Assembly (NCBI GenBank): GCA_015075185.1
Contig: JABTUW010000002.1
Coordinates: 806,001 to 870,000, forward strand
Direction of reading: 5' to 3'
Source: Anaerolineales bacterium
GTDB taxonomy: Bacteria; Chloroflexota; Anaerolineae; 4572-78; J111
Length of the DNA stretch: 64,000 nt
Position numbers and translations under genes: made by a program. Numbering within the stretch: the stretch's first letter is position 1; the number at the start of each line of letters is the position of its first letter. This document shows positions 35,975 through 43,838 of this stretch, in pieces. Below the pieces are notes generated by a model. The model had not been told where the DNA came from, searched no databases, and saw only the letters and a list, made by a program, of their open reading frames with translations.

Positions 35975-36739
35975 TTACGGCTCAATATCGGCTACGGAGT
36001 TGACGACATGATTGGGGCGGTAAGGAAAATTAGCAATCATATCTAGCCGTGTCACCCCGGTCAAAACCAGAATGGTTTCCAATCCGCTCTCCAGGCCAAC
36101 TTTGATGTCGGTATCCATCCGGTCCCCGACCATAAAGGTATTCTCAGAGTGTTCTCCAAGATAGCGTAACGCCGAACGCATCATCAGCGGGTTAGGTTTG
36201 CCGACGAAGTAAGGGGCAAAACCGGTCGCCTTTTCAATGAGCGCTGCTACAGCGCCACAGGCGGGCGTCAGGCCGGTTTCAGAGGGGCCGGAAGGGTCGG
36301 GATTAGTTGCAATAAACGACGTCCCGGCCCAAATAAGCTGCGTGGCGCGAATGATTTTGTCATAGGGGTAGGACTCAGTCTCACCCAGAATCACGTAGTC
36401 AGGTTTGTAATCCGTCAGCGTATAACCGACATCGGTTAAAGCTTGATATAAGCCTATGTCCCCCAAAACATAAGCGGACCCGTGCGGTTTTTGAGACTGG
36501 ACAAAAGCGGCGGTGGCCATGGCGCTGCTAAAAATCTGCTGTGTGCCAATGTTTATCCCTGCCGATTGCAGCCGGTGCTGTAAATCGGTTGAGGTGTAGC
36601 GTGAGTTATTGGTTAAGACAAGGTACTTATGCCCCCCGGCAATCAGGCGTTCAATAAATTCGGCTGCCCCTGGAATTGGATTTTGACCTTGAACAAGGAC
36701 TCCATCCATATCAATTAGGTAAGTCTTTTTGCTATTCAC
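35975..36739 (-). CDS. HAD superfamily hydrolase, subfamily IIA (NagD-like)
   Basis: This 254-residue phosphatase has the nucleophile motif [12 protein letters not shown] (Asp10, general acid Asp12), motif [11 protein letters not shown], the IIA cap region, and the C-terminal [50 protein letters not shown] with the metal-binding Asp residues. The family includes ribonucleotide monophosphatase NagD, 4-nitrophenylphosphatase-like and sugar-phosphate phosphatases, so the substrate is open. It follows the LysM/M23 peptidase gene by 31 bases. Confidence 0.92.
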   Translation of the reverse strand: MNSKKTYLIDMDGVLVQGQNPIPGAAEFIERLIAGGHKYLVLTNNSRYTSTDLQHRLQSAGINIGTQQIFSSAMATAAFVQSQKPHGSAYVLGDIGLYQALTDVGYTLTDYKPDYVILGETESYPYDKIIRATQLIWAGTSFIATNPDPSGPSETGLTPACGAVAALIEKATGFAPYFVGKPNPLMMRSALRYLGEHSENTFMVGDRMDTDIKVGLESGLETILVLTGVTRLDMIANFPYRPNHVVNSVADIEP

Positions 36740-36770
36740 TGTTCCTCACTGCTTGGTGAAGCATTTGCGC

Positions 36771-38048
36771 TTAAGGAATCATTTGTTGGACCCACTGGAG
36801 CGGCTCGATGGCAATGCCGTTCAGACGCACTTCCCAGTGCAAGTGGGGTCCGGTGACCAAACCGGTATCGCCAATAAAGCCGATTAAATCTCCTGGCTTT
36901 ACCTCTTGGTCGACTACAACGGCCAGTTGATTTTGATGCCAATAACCGCTAAATAAGCCTAACCCATGGTCAATGACCACAGCATTCCCGCGCACCATTA
37001 ATTTTTCGGCCAATACGACTTTGCCGGCAGCAGGCGCATAAATCGGTACGCCGACATCACCGCCAAAGTCAGTGCCAGCGTGAAAACTGGCAATTTCACC
37101 ACCGTTATAGCTGCGTCGGGTGCCAAAATAACTGGTTAGGCGTAGGGTATCGGGCGGCATTGGATAATGAAATGATCCTTGCCAAAGGGGTCGTGGCGAA
37201 ATTTGAGACCAGAGATAATCTAGTTTCGCCTGTTCCACCTGAACTATTTCCGGATCGAGCAGCTCCTCCCGTTGCTCATCCACCTGGATGCTCTCCACTC
37301 CATAAGGCCCTTCAATGACATTAACATTTCTTAAAACGGTTACTTGTGAGCCATCAACGAGGTTCGCCGTCAATTTAAGCGGGTAGATCTTCGGTTCAGC
37401 CAGAGCCGGTATGGCCGTAATTCCCCAGAACTGACCATTGCCGCCGTCATTAAAAAGGATGGGGCGATTATCAAAATCACCGCTAAGAGTTGCTGCTGCG
37501 GCCAGCTTTACCCAGATAATAAGGGTTCGGCCCTGGATAATCGTGGGTTCTGAAAGTTCGACGCTGGCAAAAGGCGTTGGTAATTTTTCCGGTTCAGTCT
37601 GGGGACCGCCGGGAATCTTTAGGGTCTGGCCCACCTGCAAAAAGTCAGGGTTGACCAGACGATTAACCCCAACAATCGCTTCTGGAGAAACGCCATATAT
37701 ATTAGCGATGGAAAAGAGCGTGTCGCCAGGCCGGACGATGTGAGTTCGGCCATCTCCCTGTGGTGTGGCCGCGATTTGAGCAGAAATGTTGGGCAAAGTG
37801 AGCCGCTGGCCGGGGAAAATGAGATCAAAATTGGACAGGTTATTGGCCAGGGCAATATCGAACAAGTTGCGGTTATAACGTAGGGCTATAGCTGCAAGGG
37901 TATCACCAGGCTGGACGGTGTAAATAAATGCTCCTGGCTCCTGTTGCTTTCCTTCCTGGGCTAAAGCTGGAGTGACGAAAATACCTATCCCGAGCAACAC
38001 GAGGGTCAAGATGGTCAGTAGTTTGATAGACTCTTGAAATGAGATCAT
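36771..38048 (-). CDS. Secreted LysM / M23 family metallopeptidase
   Basis: The 425-residue protein has a signal peptide (about 1-30, ending ALAQ), two LysM domains (about 41-86, YTVQPGDTLAAIALRYN; and about 103-147, HIVRPGDTLFSIANIYG) that bind peptidoglycan or chitin-like glycans, a beta-rich middle region and a C-terminal M23 (lysostaphin-like) domain. The zinc site shows as HAGTDFGG and VTGPHLHWEVRLNG, with the HGLGLFSGYWH segment between them. It should trim or remodel peptidoglycan outside the membrane. A terminator separates it from the upstream pair of unknown genes. Confidence 0.93.
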   Translation of the reverse strand: MISFQESIKLLTILTLVLLGIGIFVTPALAQEGKQQEPGAFIYTVQPGDTLAAIALRYNRNLFDIALANNLSNFDLIFPGQRLTLPNISAQIAATPQGDGRTHIVRPGDTLFSIANIYGVSPEAIVGVNRLVNPDFLQVGQTLKIPGGPQTEPEKLPTPFASVELSEPTIIQGRTLIIWVKLAAAATLSGDFDNRPILFNDGGNGQFWGITAIPALAEPKIYPLKLTANLVDGSQVTVLRNVNVIEGPYGVESIQVDEQREELLDPEIVQVEQAKLDYLWSQISPRPLWQGSFHYPMPPDTLRLTSYFGTRRSYNGGEIASFHAGTDFGGDVGVPIYAPAAGKVVLAEKLMVRGNAVVIDHGLGLFSGYWHQNQLAVVVDQEVKPGDLIGFIGDTGLVTGPHLHWEVRLNGIAIEPLQWVQQMIP

Positions 38049-38116
38049 TTTTATGTCGCCTAAAATCGTTAGGTGTATTTTAATCTCAACTGGAAAATCG
38101 CGCTAATGATAAAAAG

Positions 38117-38140
38117 AAAACCGCCCTTTAGGGCGGCTTT
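38117..38140 (-). terminator. Rho-independent terminator after the gene at 38175
   Basis: A ten-pair stem with a four-base loop (AAAACCGCCC, TTTA, GGGCGGCTTT on the plus strand) is followed on the minus strand by TTTT C TTTTT. It lies 35 bases beyond the stop of the unknown gene at 38175-38594. Confidence 0.85.
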
Positions 38141-38174
38141 ATAAGTACGTTACGACAGATAGGGGTTTCTCCGG

Positions 38175-38594
38175 TTAGATTGATAAGTTGACCGGGCGAA
38201 TGCCGTCATAAACTTGATGTCCACCAATGGTCCGCAAAATTAATTCAGGGGTTTTTTTCTGCAATTTGGCGTGAATTTCAAGGGGTGTCAGCGGGGTGTT
38301 ATCATTCGCAATAAAAAGACGGAAGATGGACCGAGTTAAGGGCATATTCTCGTCAATAAAGTTTGGCTGTTGGGAACAGTGCGCCTGGATGGTATACCAC
38401 AGCAAATCTAATTGAAAAACTTCGCCCGTTTCAGGATTAACCCAATCAAAAATTTGGGCATCCTGTTGATTGGCTCTCGCTTCCGAGCACTGGTGGCTCT
38501 GCAAATAAGCGCCCAGACTTTGACGCTGTTTTTGCCACCAGGCAAAATCGATGTGAAATTTTGTATCAAGAGTTGGTTTTACGTATTTAGCCAT
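38175..38594 (-). CDS. Unrecognised 139-residue protein, possible winged-helix C-terminus
   Basis: No family is recognised with confidence. The N-terminal part is rich in Lys, Gln and aromatic residues with two Cys (HQCSEARAN and AHCSQQ). The last 40 residues (NTPLTPLEIHAKLQKKTPELILRTIGGHQVYDGIRPV) have the spacing of a winged helix-turn-helix of the HARE-HTH type: a Thr-Pro start, two helices and a short beta wing ending in V-Y-x-G-I-R-P. No membrane segment or signal peptide. It starts 25 bases after the stop of the larger unknown gene at 38620, and a terminator follows, so the two form a two-gene unit. Confidence 0.65.
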   Translation of the reverse strand: MAKYVKPTLDTKFHIDFAWWQKQRQSLGAYLQSHQCSEARANQQDAQIFDWVNPETGEVFQLDLLWYTIQAHCSQQPNFIDENMPLTRSIFRLFIANDNTPLTPLEIHAKLQKKTPELILRTIGGHQVYDGIRPVNLSI

Positions 38595-38619
38595 ATTGTT
38601 TAAAGAAGTTTAGCTTCTG

Positions 38620-40221
38620 TTAATCGCGGAGATTTGGATCGTAAATCCAGTAACCGTTTTTCATGGGTATAAAACAGCGATGTTTAACCAATTCCTGGAA
38701 GATCGGCCCTGGACCGGCACGCTGGATGATATTTACTGCACTGTAAAGGGTTTTGGCATGAACCGTACTCTGCGGGTTAAGCTTGGATAATTCTGGAAAC
38801 ACCTGGCAAAGAATATCATAAATGGACAACTTTTTCTCGAGAGCATTTAACCAGAGGGTGTCAATCTGGGCTGGATTTGACTCGCCAATAATCATTAGCT
38901 CATCATACTTGCCACTGATGGCCTCTTTGCTCATCTGGAAGACAAGTTTGTTGCCACTGACCGTAGCGGTCCGCACCCAATCGCGTTGGGCGCGTAGGGT
39001 CTGATAATCTACAACGAGCCGCATGGGATTATCCGTGCGTTTGATATTGATATAGGCGCCCACCGGCAGCTTGTTTTTAGTGTACCATTCATCCAACCCG
39101 AAAACATACTTGTCATTCAATACGGACCACGTAGGTATGACATCGCCCGTACGACCATCAACAAACTCAAAAAGAACCGGGTTATAATAGCTGGTAGGGA
39201 AGAAAGTTTCCGTTTTGGGTGTAATCGGTAAAGTACCGACTCGCCGGTGCGGATAGTTGAGCACGATCGTCACACTGGGGGTGTCGGGGCCAATAGACGG
39301 AACATCCTCAGGCAAAGTTGCCTCGTCATCAATTTCGGCTAACAGCGCCTTCAAATCCTCGTCAAAAGAGTTGACATTGTAACTCTGGCCTGGGTCTACC
39401 TGTAAGCGGCGGGGAGCATGATGAGCTTCTGGTGGTTCGATCCGCTCCAGATACCAGAGCACCTGACCAGTGGGGCCGACGTCGTCAAAGCGTTCGTCAT
39501 TCGCCAGCCGGTAACTCACCGAAAAACGGAGGGTATCAATAATATCTTTACTTTCAGCTAACCCCATTTGCTCAATAAGTGCGTCAACGCTGAGAGGCCC
39601 GTTATTAATGTCAATGGCGGCATCAGCAATGTTAAATAATCCTTCATGAAAATCGGGCAAGAGATCATGTAAGAAATACTGGTCATGAAACTTTACAAAA
39701 TCATTGCTGTTTACCAGGGCAGCTTCAACTTTGGGTCGAATGAAGTCGTCGCCATAGGTCTGGTAAATTTCTTCCGGCGAGATTAACCCTTGCAGGCTAG
39801 CCAGGCTTTGGTTGCTATCCAAATTGAGGGGATGAGGACGATCAAAGTTAGTAGCAAATTCGCGCATGACACTGCCATTGTCGAAGCTCACCTCGATAAC
39901 ATTGAAGGTTCCATGCACGGGGTGGTGGCCTGGGCGCACAGTTTTAACGGTGCCAACGGCAAAATCCAGAGCTGGAAAGACTAGTTGCTCGCCAACGGCG
40001 TAGCTTTCTTTGGGCTGATAAAGTTTACCCTGTTGAAATTCACTCCTGGCTGCTAATTCTTCGGCCTGGTACTGGCGCCTGACCAAAGTCAGAGCAATTT
40101 CATCAAGAGTAAAGACACGATTTGCTTCCAGAATTTGGTTGTAAATAAATTCTATATCTTTGTTGCTAACGGTAAATTGGCTTTGCCAATAAGCCGGGGT
40201 CTGAGTCTTACGCTGAACCAA
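38620..40221 (-). CDS. Unrecognised 533-residue soluble protein, partner of the 38175 gene
   Basis: This large protein has no family I can name. Residues 1-60 are helical (TVSNKDIEFIYNQILEANRVFTLDEIALTLVRRQ) and may be a winged helix, followed by a small beta module (QPKESYAVGEQLVFPALDFAVGTVKTVRPGHHPVHGTFNVIEVSFDNG) that resembles an SH3-like fold. The middle is acidic. The C-terminal 70 residues (STVHAKTLYSAVNIIQRAGPGPIFQELVKHRCFIPMKNGYWIYD) again look like a winged helix. No signal peptide or membrane helix. A good promoter lies directly upstream. Gene order with the 139-residue protein suggests a shared nucleic-acid or regulatory role; this is inference. Confidence 0.7.
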   Translation of the reverse strand: MVQRKTQTPAYWQSQFTVSNKDIEFIYNQILEANRVFTLDEIALTLVRRQYQAEELAARSEFQQGKLYQPKESYAVGEQLVFPALDFAVGTVKTVRPGHHPVHGTFNVIEVSFDNGSVMREFATNFDRPHPLNLDSNQSLASLQGLISPEEIYQTYGDDFIRPKVEAALVNSNDFVKFHDQYFLHDLLPDFHEGLFNIADAAIDINNGPLSVDALIEQMGLAESKDIIDTLRFSVSYRLANDERFDDVGPTGQVLWYLERIEPPEAHHAPRRLQVDPGQSYNVNSFDEDLKALLAEIDDEATLPEDVPSIGPDTPSVTIVLNYPHRRVGTLPITPKTETFFPTSYYNPVLFEFVDGRTGDVIPTWSVLNDKYVFGLDEWYTKNKLPVGAYINIKRTDNPMRLVVDYQTLRAQRDWVRTATVSGNKLVFQMSKEAISGKYDELMIIGESNPAQIDTLWLNALEKKLSIYDILCQVFPELSKLNPQSTVHAKTLYSAVNIIQRAGPGPIFQELVKHRCFIPMKNGYWIYDPNLRD

Positions 40222-40280
40222 GATGAGGCATACCTCTAAATTTTTTGGAGATTATGTTTTCTGCCAAAAGGCAATATCAA

Positions 40281-40309
40281 ATTATACTATTGTTCAGAAG
40301 CCTTGACAA
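40281..40309 (-). promoter_or_regulatory. Promoter of the two unknown genes (38175-40221)
   Basis: On the minus strand TTGTCA (40304-40309) and a perfect TATAAT (40281-40286) are 17 bases apart, about 60 bases upstream of the ATG at 40221. It lies downstream of the terminator at 40347-40385, so the gene does not depend on the leader RNA above it. Confidence 0.7.
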
Positions 40310-40345
40310 ATCCCTCTATTCTTGCGCTTTTATCAGGACCGGTGA

Positions 40346-40555
40346 TAAAAAAAGACACTCACTTGGGAGGAAGTGAGTGTCTTTTCCTCTCAGGGCCGGG
40401 TGGGGTCGCTTTCCCTGAGAAATCCTGTTGCATCTGGCAAAAATAAATCTTGGGGAAGATTTTTTTCCAGCGTCAGTCAGGCCGATAATTTTTGAAGAGG
40501 CTTTGGCTGTGGGTGCAGCCGCAAATGGGAGGAATTAGACGCAACAGGTTAAGTT
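40346..40555 (-). ncRNA. Probable free-standing structured RNA of about 210 nt, family unknown
   Basis: A minus-strand unit has its own extended promoter (40562-40590) and ends in a strong terminator (40347-40385). Within it, a 12-bp long-range stem joins 40537-40548 and 40424-40435 (one G-U pair). It encloses smaller hairpins: GGCTG/CAGCC near 40510-40520 and AAATCTT/AAGATTT near 40446-40463. A CTCAGGG/CCCTGAG hairpin (about 40389-40419) lies between the long stem and the terminator. No open frame with a ribosome binding site is present. The size and end-to-end stem recall 6S RNA, but I could not fit the usual central bubble, so the family is left open. Confidence 0.6.
40347..40385 (-). terminator. 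Strong Rho-independent terminator of the structured RNA
   Basis: A 15-bp perfect stem (40350-40364 with 40371-40385) with a six-base loop; on the minus strand it runs into seven T. On the plus strand only four T follow, so it mainly acts on minus-strand transcription. Confidence 0.9.
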
Positions 40556-40561
40556 AGTGTA

Positions 40562-40590
40562 ACTATAGCATACATTGCCGCTAGAGTCAG
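40562..40590 (-). promoter_or_regulatory. Extended -10 promoter of the structured RNA
   Basis: On the minus strand TGC TATAGT (-10 hexamer 40562-40567, with the TGn extension) is preceded at 17 bases by CTGACT (40585-40590). The predicted start is near 40555. No minus-strand gene lies directly upstream. Confidence 0.6.
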
Positions 40591-40747
40591 TAAATTTTTC
40601 GTAAATATTTTTACCCTACCGGCACAGAGTTTCTTAAGTCTATCCTACTTGAAAGAGCAGAATGTTTGCCCCCGCTCCTATGCCGTGCTACACTGGCTGG
40701 TGCATTATTTGAAAAGTTTTGTCTCATTTCCAGAAATTGGTCTAAAA

Positions 40748-42559
40748 ATGTTCCGACCACGTCGTCCTGATTTTTCCATTGGAAAGGAGGAGGGTCGCCG
40801 GCCGCTCACCCGTGACCACCTGCGCGGCTACCGGCGCTTACTCCTTTACATCAGCCCTTATCAGAATCGTATGATCCTGGCCATTGTCGCCCTGGTGGTA
40901 GGGACATTGCTGGGCCTGGTCATGCCGCTGGTCGTGCGCAATATTGTGGATGTGGTTTTTGTGGAGAGAAACCTGGCCTTGCTCAACCGGGCTACGGTTC
41001 TGCTGGCGCTGGTTTTTCTGGCTCAAGCTTTTTTCAGCTTTGTCAATCGCTACCATACCTCCTTTGTCGGTGAGCGAGTGGTGGCCGATCTGCGTGAGCA
41101 GCTTTACCGCCATTTGATGACCCTCTCGCTGCGTTTTTACGCCGATCGGCGCACCGGAGAATTGGTCTCACGAGTGACCAATGATGTTACGACCTTGCAA
41201 GCGGCGGTAACGGACAATCTCGTCACCCTGCTGCAACAGGGCCTGACACTGGTTGGAGGAGTGATTTTGCTCTTTTGGCTCGATTGGCGGTTGACCAGCG
41301 TCATCCTGGGCGGAATTCCTATCGTCACCCTGACCATGGTTTTCCTGGGGCGCAAAATTCGCCGCGCTGCCGCCGAGGTGCAGGACCGGCTGGCTGAGGC
41401 GTCGGCGGTGGTGGATGAGACGATTGGCAACGTGCGTATCGTCAAATCTTTTGCCCGTGAAGCCTATGAAATTGCTCGTTTTGCGGCCAAGGTAGAAGAA
41501 ACCTTTGCGGCAGCCATGCGCCGGGTTAAAATTTCGGCGGTTTTAGCCCCAACGATTGGCTTTATGGCGTTTATGTCTATTACTATTACGCTCTGGTTCG
41601 GCGGGTATGAGGTGATTCAGGGCTACCTGTCGCCCGGTGGGCTGGTGGCCTTTTTGATTTACACCTTGCTGGTAGCAGGTCCTATTGCTGCGTTTTCCGG
41701 CTTGTATAGTCAATTTCAGATAGCGCTCGGAGCAACGGAGCGCCTTTTTGAGTTACTGGATTTGCAGCCAGAAATTGCCGATGCACCCCATGCTTACCCC
41801 CTGCCGACGATTATCGGACAGGTCGCCTTTAACCGGGTTAGCTTTGAATATGACTCCAGCCTGCCGGTCTTGCATGACATATCTCTAGAAGTAAAACCAG
41901 GGCAGGTGGTCGCCTTGGTTGGGCCAAGTGGAGCCGGCAAAACCACTTTGGTCAATCTTATTCCCCGTTTTTATGATGTTACCTCCGGCTGCATCACGAT
42001 TGACGGCCACGACGTTCGCCAAGTAACGCTCCTGAGCCTGCGCGAGCAAATTGGCATGGTGCCTCAAGAAACAGCGCTGTTTTCCGACACTATCTACGAA
42101 AATATCCGCTATGGCAAGTTAGAGGCGACCCAGGCCGAGGTTGAAACGGCGGCCCGTGCGGCCAATGCCCATGGATTTATTACGAATTTGCCTCAAGGTT
42201 ATGAGACTCGTGTCGGCGAGCGGGGCATCAAATTGAGTGGAGGTCAGCGGCAGCGTGTCGCCATCGCCCGGGCCATCCTGAAGAATCCCCGGATTCTCAT
42301 TTTGGATGAAGCCACCTCCTCCCTGGATAGCGAGTCGGAGCAGTTGGTGCAGGAAGCCCTGGAACGCTTGATGAAATCACGGACCACATTTGTGATTGCG
42401 CATCGTTTGAGTACCATTATAAACGCCGATTGGATTTTAGTTCTGGAAGGGGGCCGGATTGTAGAGCAGGGCACCCATGCCGAGTTAGTCACCCGTCCCG
42501 ATGGGCTTTACCACAAGTTGCATGCTCTGCAATTTAAGTTTGAGTTGGAGGGAGAATGA
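40748..42559 (+). CDS. ABC transporter, MsbA-like export protein (fused membrane and ATPase domains)
   Basis: This half-transporter of about 603 residues acts as a homodimer or heterodimer to export lipids, drugs or peptides. Six membrane helices (about 35-300) precede the ATPase with Walker A GPSGAGKTTLVNLIPRFYD, Q-loop MVPQETALFSDTIYENIRYG, signature KLSGGQRQRVAIARA, Walker B ILILDEATSSLD and switch VIAHRLSTI. RIVKSFAREAYEIARFAAK is the usual exporter coupling segment. The frame extends to a TTG at 40649, but the extra 33 residues are not family-like; I prefer the ATG at 40748 (MFRPRRPDFS). No clear ribosome binding site is seen for either. Confidence 0.9.
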   Translation: MFRPRRPDFSIGKEEGRRPLTRDHLRGYRRLLLYISPYQNRMILAIVALVVGTLLGLVMPLVVRNIVDVVFVERNLALLNRATVLLALVFLAQAFFSFVNRYHTSFVGERVVADLREQLYRHLMTLSLRFYADRRTGELVSRVTNDVTTLQAAVTDNLVTLLQQGLTLVGGVILLFWLDWRLTSVILGGIPIVTLTMVFLGRKIRRAAAEVQDRLAEASAVVDETIGNVRIVKSFAREAYEIARFAAKVEETFAAAMRRVKISAVLAPTIGFMAFMSITITLWFGGYEVIQGYLSPGGLVAFLIYTLLVAGPIAAFSGLYSQFQIALGATERLFELLDLQPEIADAPHAYPLPTIIGQVAFNRVSFEYDSSLPVLHDISLEVKPGQVVALVGPSGAGKTTLVNLIPRFYDVTSGCITIDGHDVRQVTLLSLREQIGMVPQETALFSDTIYENIRYGKLEATQAEVETAARAANAHGFITNLPQGYETRVGERGIKLSGGQRQRVAIARAILKNPRILILDEATSSLDSESEQLVQEALERLMKSRTTFVIAHRLSTIINADWILVLEGGRIVEQGTHAELVTRPDGLYHKLHALQFKFELEGE

Positions 42560-42602
42560 AATTGTCAAGGGTTAACAACCAATCACCCATTGATAACCGC
42601 TA

Positions 42603-43352
42603 ATGCGAGGCTCGTGGCGCATGGCCCGGCTGGCGGGCGTTAATATTAATGTCCACTGGAGCTTTAGCTTTATCATTTTGTGGGTGATTGTGCAAGGCGC
42701 GGTTAGCCAGCGCAATCTTGAGGCGATTATTTTTGCGCTGGTGGCAGTGCTGCTACTGTTTGTCTGTGTGACCCTCCACGAGTTAGGCCATGCACTCATT
42801 GCCCTGCGGCTGAATGTGCCGGTCAAAAATATTATTTTGCTGCCAATCGGCGGGCTGGCGCAGATGCAGGCGCTGCCGGAAAAGCCGATTCACGAGATGC
42901 TCATTGCCAGCGCCGGGCCGCTGGTTAACCTGTCCCTTGTGATTGGATTAATTCCAGCGGCGCTTTTTTTTAGCGAAGAAGCCCTGTTATGGGGATTTTT
43001 CGACTCGCCGGGCACGGTCCTTGAGGCGGTCATGCAATCTTTTTTCGAACAAGGAGCGGTCCTGGGCTTAATTATTTTTTTATTACTCTCTAACGTTATT
43101 CTGTTTGTCTTTAACTTGATCCCCGCTTTTCCAATGGATGGCGGGCGCATCTTGCGCGCCTTCCTGGCGCTATTCATCGCCTATCCTCTGGCCACCCAAA
43201 TTGCCGTGATGGTAGGCCGGACAATTGCCCTTTTACTGATCCTCGGTTCATTCTATTTTAGAAACCCGGCTCTCTTATTTGTAGCGATATTTGTGTTTAT
43301 CGCCGGTCGGCCGATCCAGGTAAAACCCTCTTACCCGCATCTGCGCCTTTGA
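42603..43352 (+). CDS. Site-2 protease family membrane metalloprotease (M50)
   Basis: This 249-residue multi-pass protein has the zinc-binding HELGH motif within a membrane helix (His59, Glu60, His63: TLHELGHALIAL) and the third-ligand motif NLIPAFPMDGGRILRA near 175-190. These define the M50B/SpoIVFB-like branch. The IGGLAQMQALPEKPIHEMLIASAGPLVNL segment is also typical of this branch, and many relatives carry C-terminal CBS domains, which are absent here. It cuts membrane-spanning substrates such as anti-sigma factors; the substrate is unknown. It follows the ABC exporter by 43 bases. Confidence 0.92.
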   Translation: MRGSWRMARLAGVNINVHWSFSFIILWVIVQGAVSQRNLEAIIFALVAVLLLFVCVTLHELGHALIALRLNVPVKNIILLPIGGLAQMQALPEKPIHEMLIASAGPLVNLSLVIGLIPAALFFSEEALLWGFFDSPGTVLEAVMQSFFEQGAVLGLIIFLLLSNVILFVFNLIPAFPMDGGRILRAFLALFIAYPLATQIAVMVGRTIALLLILGSFYFRNPALLFVAIFVFIAGRPIQVKPSYPHLRL

Positions 43353-43370
43353 TCTGAGAAGATTAGCCCA

Positions 43371-43838
43371 TTATTGGGTTGGGTTGCCTTCAATCTCCAC
43401 CTCATCCGTTACTACCCAGTGACCGTTTGCTTCTCTGGTTACGGTCAACTGCCAGCCCTGATACCCCAAGCCATCGCCGCGATAGACCTTGACCGTGGCG
43501 CTGCGCTGGTGTGGATTGTACTGAATTTCCTGGATGTAAAGGTAAGTCGCCGTTTGCGGCCGGGTGCTAAAGTATTCCTCAGCTCCGGCCGGGTAAAGCC
43601 AGACCGAATGCCCGCCCTTTTGATTCTGCCCCACAAAGCGGACTCGCGGCTCATCTCGCCGGAAATGGATGACCAAATCTTTGACCGGCCCGCGCGTCTC
43701 CCGTTCATAGACATAAACAGCCTGCCGGACCTCATTGTTAAGTTGATACTCTGGATTTATCGTCCCGCAAGCTATGCCGGGTAAGAGCAAAACAATAAAA
43801 ATGAGGAGGAACTGTCGAATGGTGAGCTTAAATCTCAT
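43371..43838 (-). CDS. Putative lipoprotein of unknown function
   Basis: This 155-residue protein has a lipoprotein signal with a lipobox-like LLPGIAC (Cys24). The mature part is beta-rich (YVYERETRGPVKDLVIHFRRDEPRVRFVGQNQKGGHSVWLYPAGAEEYFSTRP) and matches no family I know. It should sit on the outer face of the membrane. The start overlaps the stop of the MazG gene by four bases, so the two are co-translated, though no functional link is obvious. Confidence 0.7.
   Translation of the reverse strand: MRFKLTIRQFLLIFIVLLLPGIACGTINPEYQLNNEVRQAVYVYERETRGPVKDLVIHFRRDEPRVRFVGQNQKGGHSVWLYPAGAEEYFSTRPQTATYLYIQEIQYNPHQRSATVKVYRGDGLGYQGWQLTVTREANGHWVVTDEVEIEGNPTQ

Noticed and set aside
40389..40420. 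T-box antiterminator-like GGGTGG motif
   Set aside because: No specifier stem or matching tRNA acceptor pairing was found, and the strand and neighbouring genes do not fit an aminoacyl-tRNA or amino-acid gene.
40381..40440. Possible TPP or FMN riboswitch on the plus strand (GGGTGGGG, CTGAGA, CATCTGGC)
   Set aside because: The pieces are superficially like the Thi-box and RFN core, but the order and the conserved ACCTGATCTGG block are absent. The promoter and terminator place the transcript on the minus strand.
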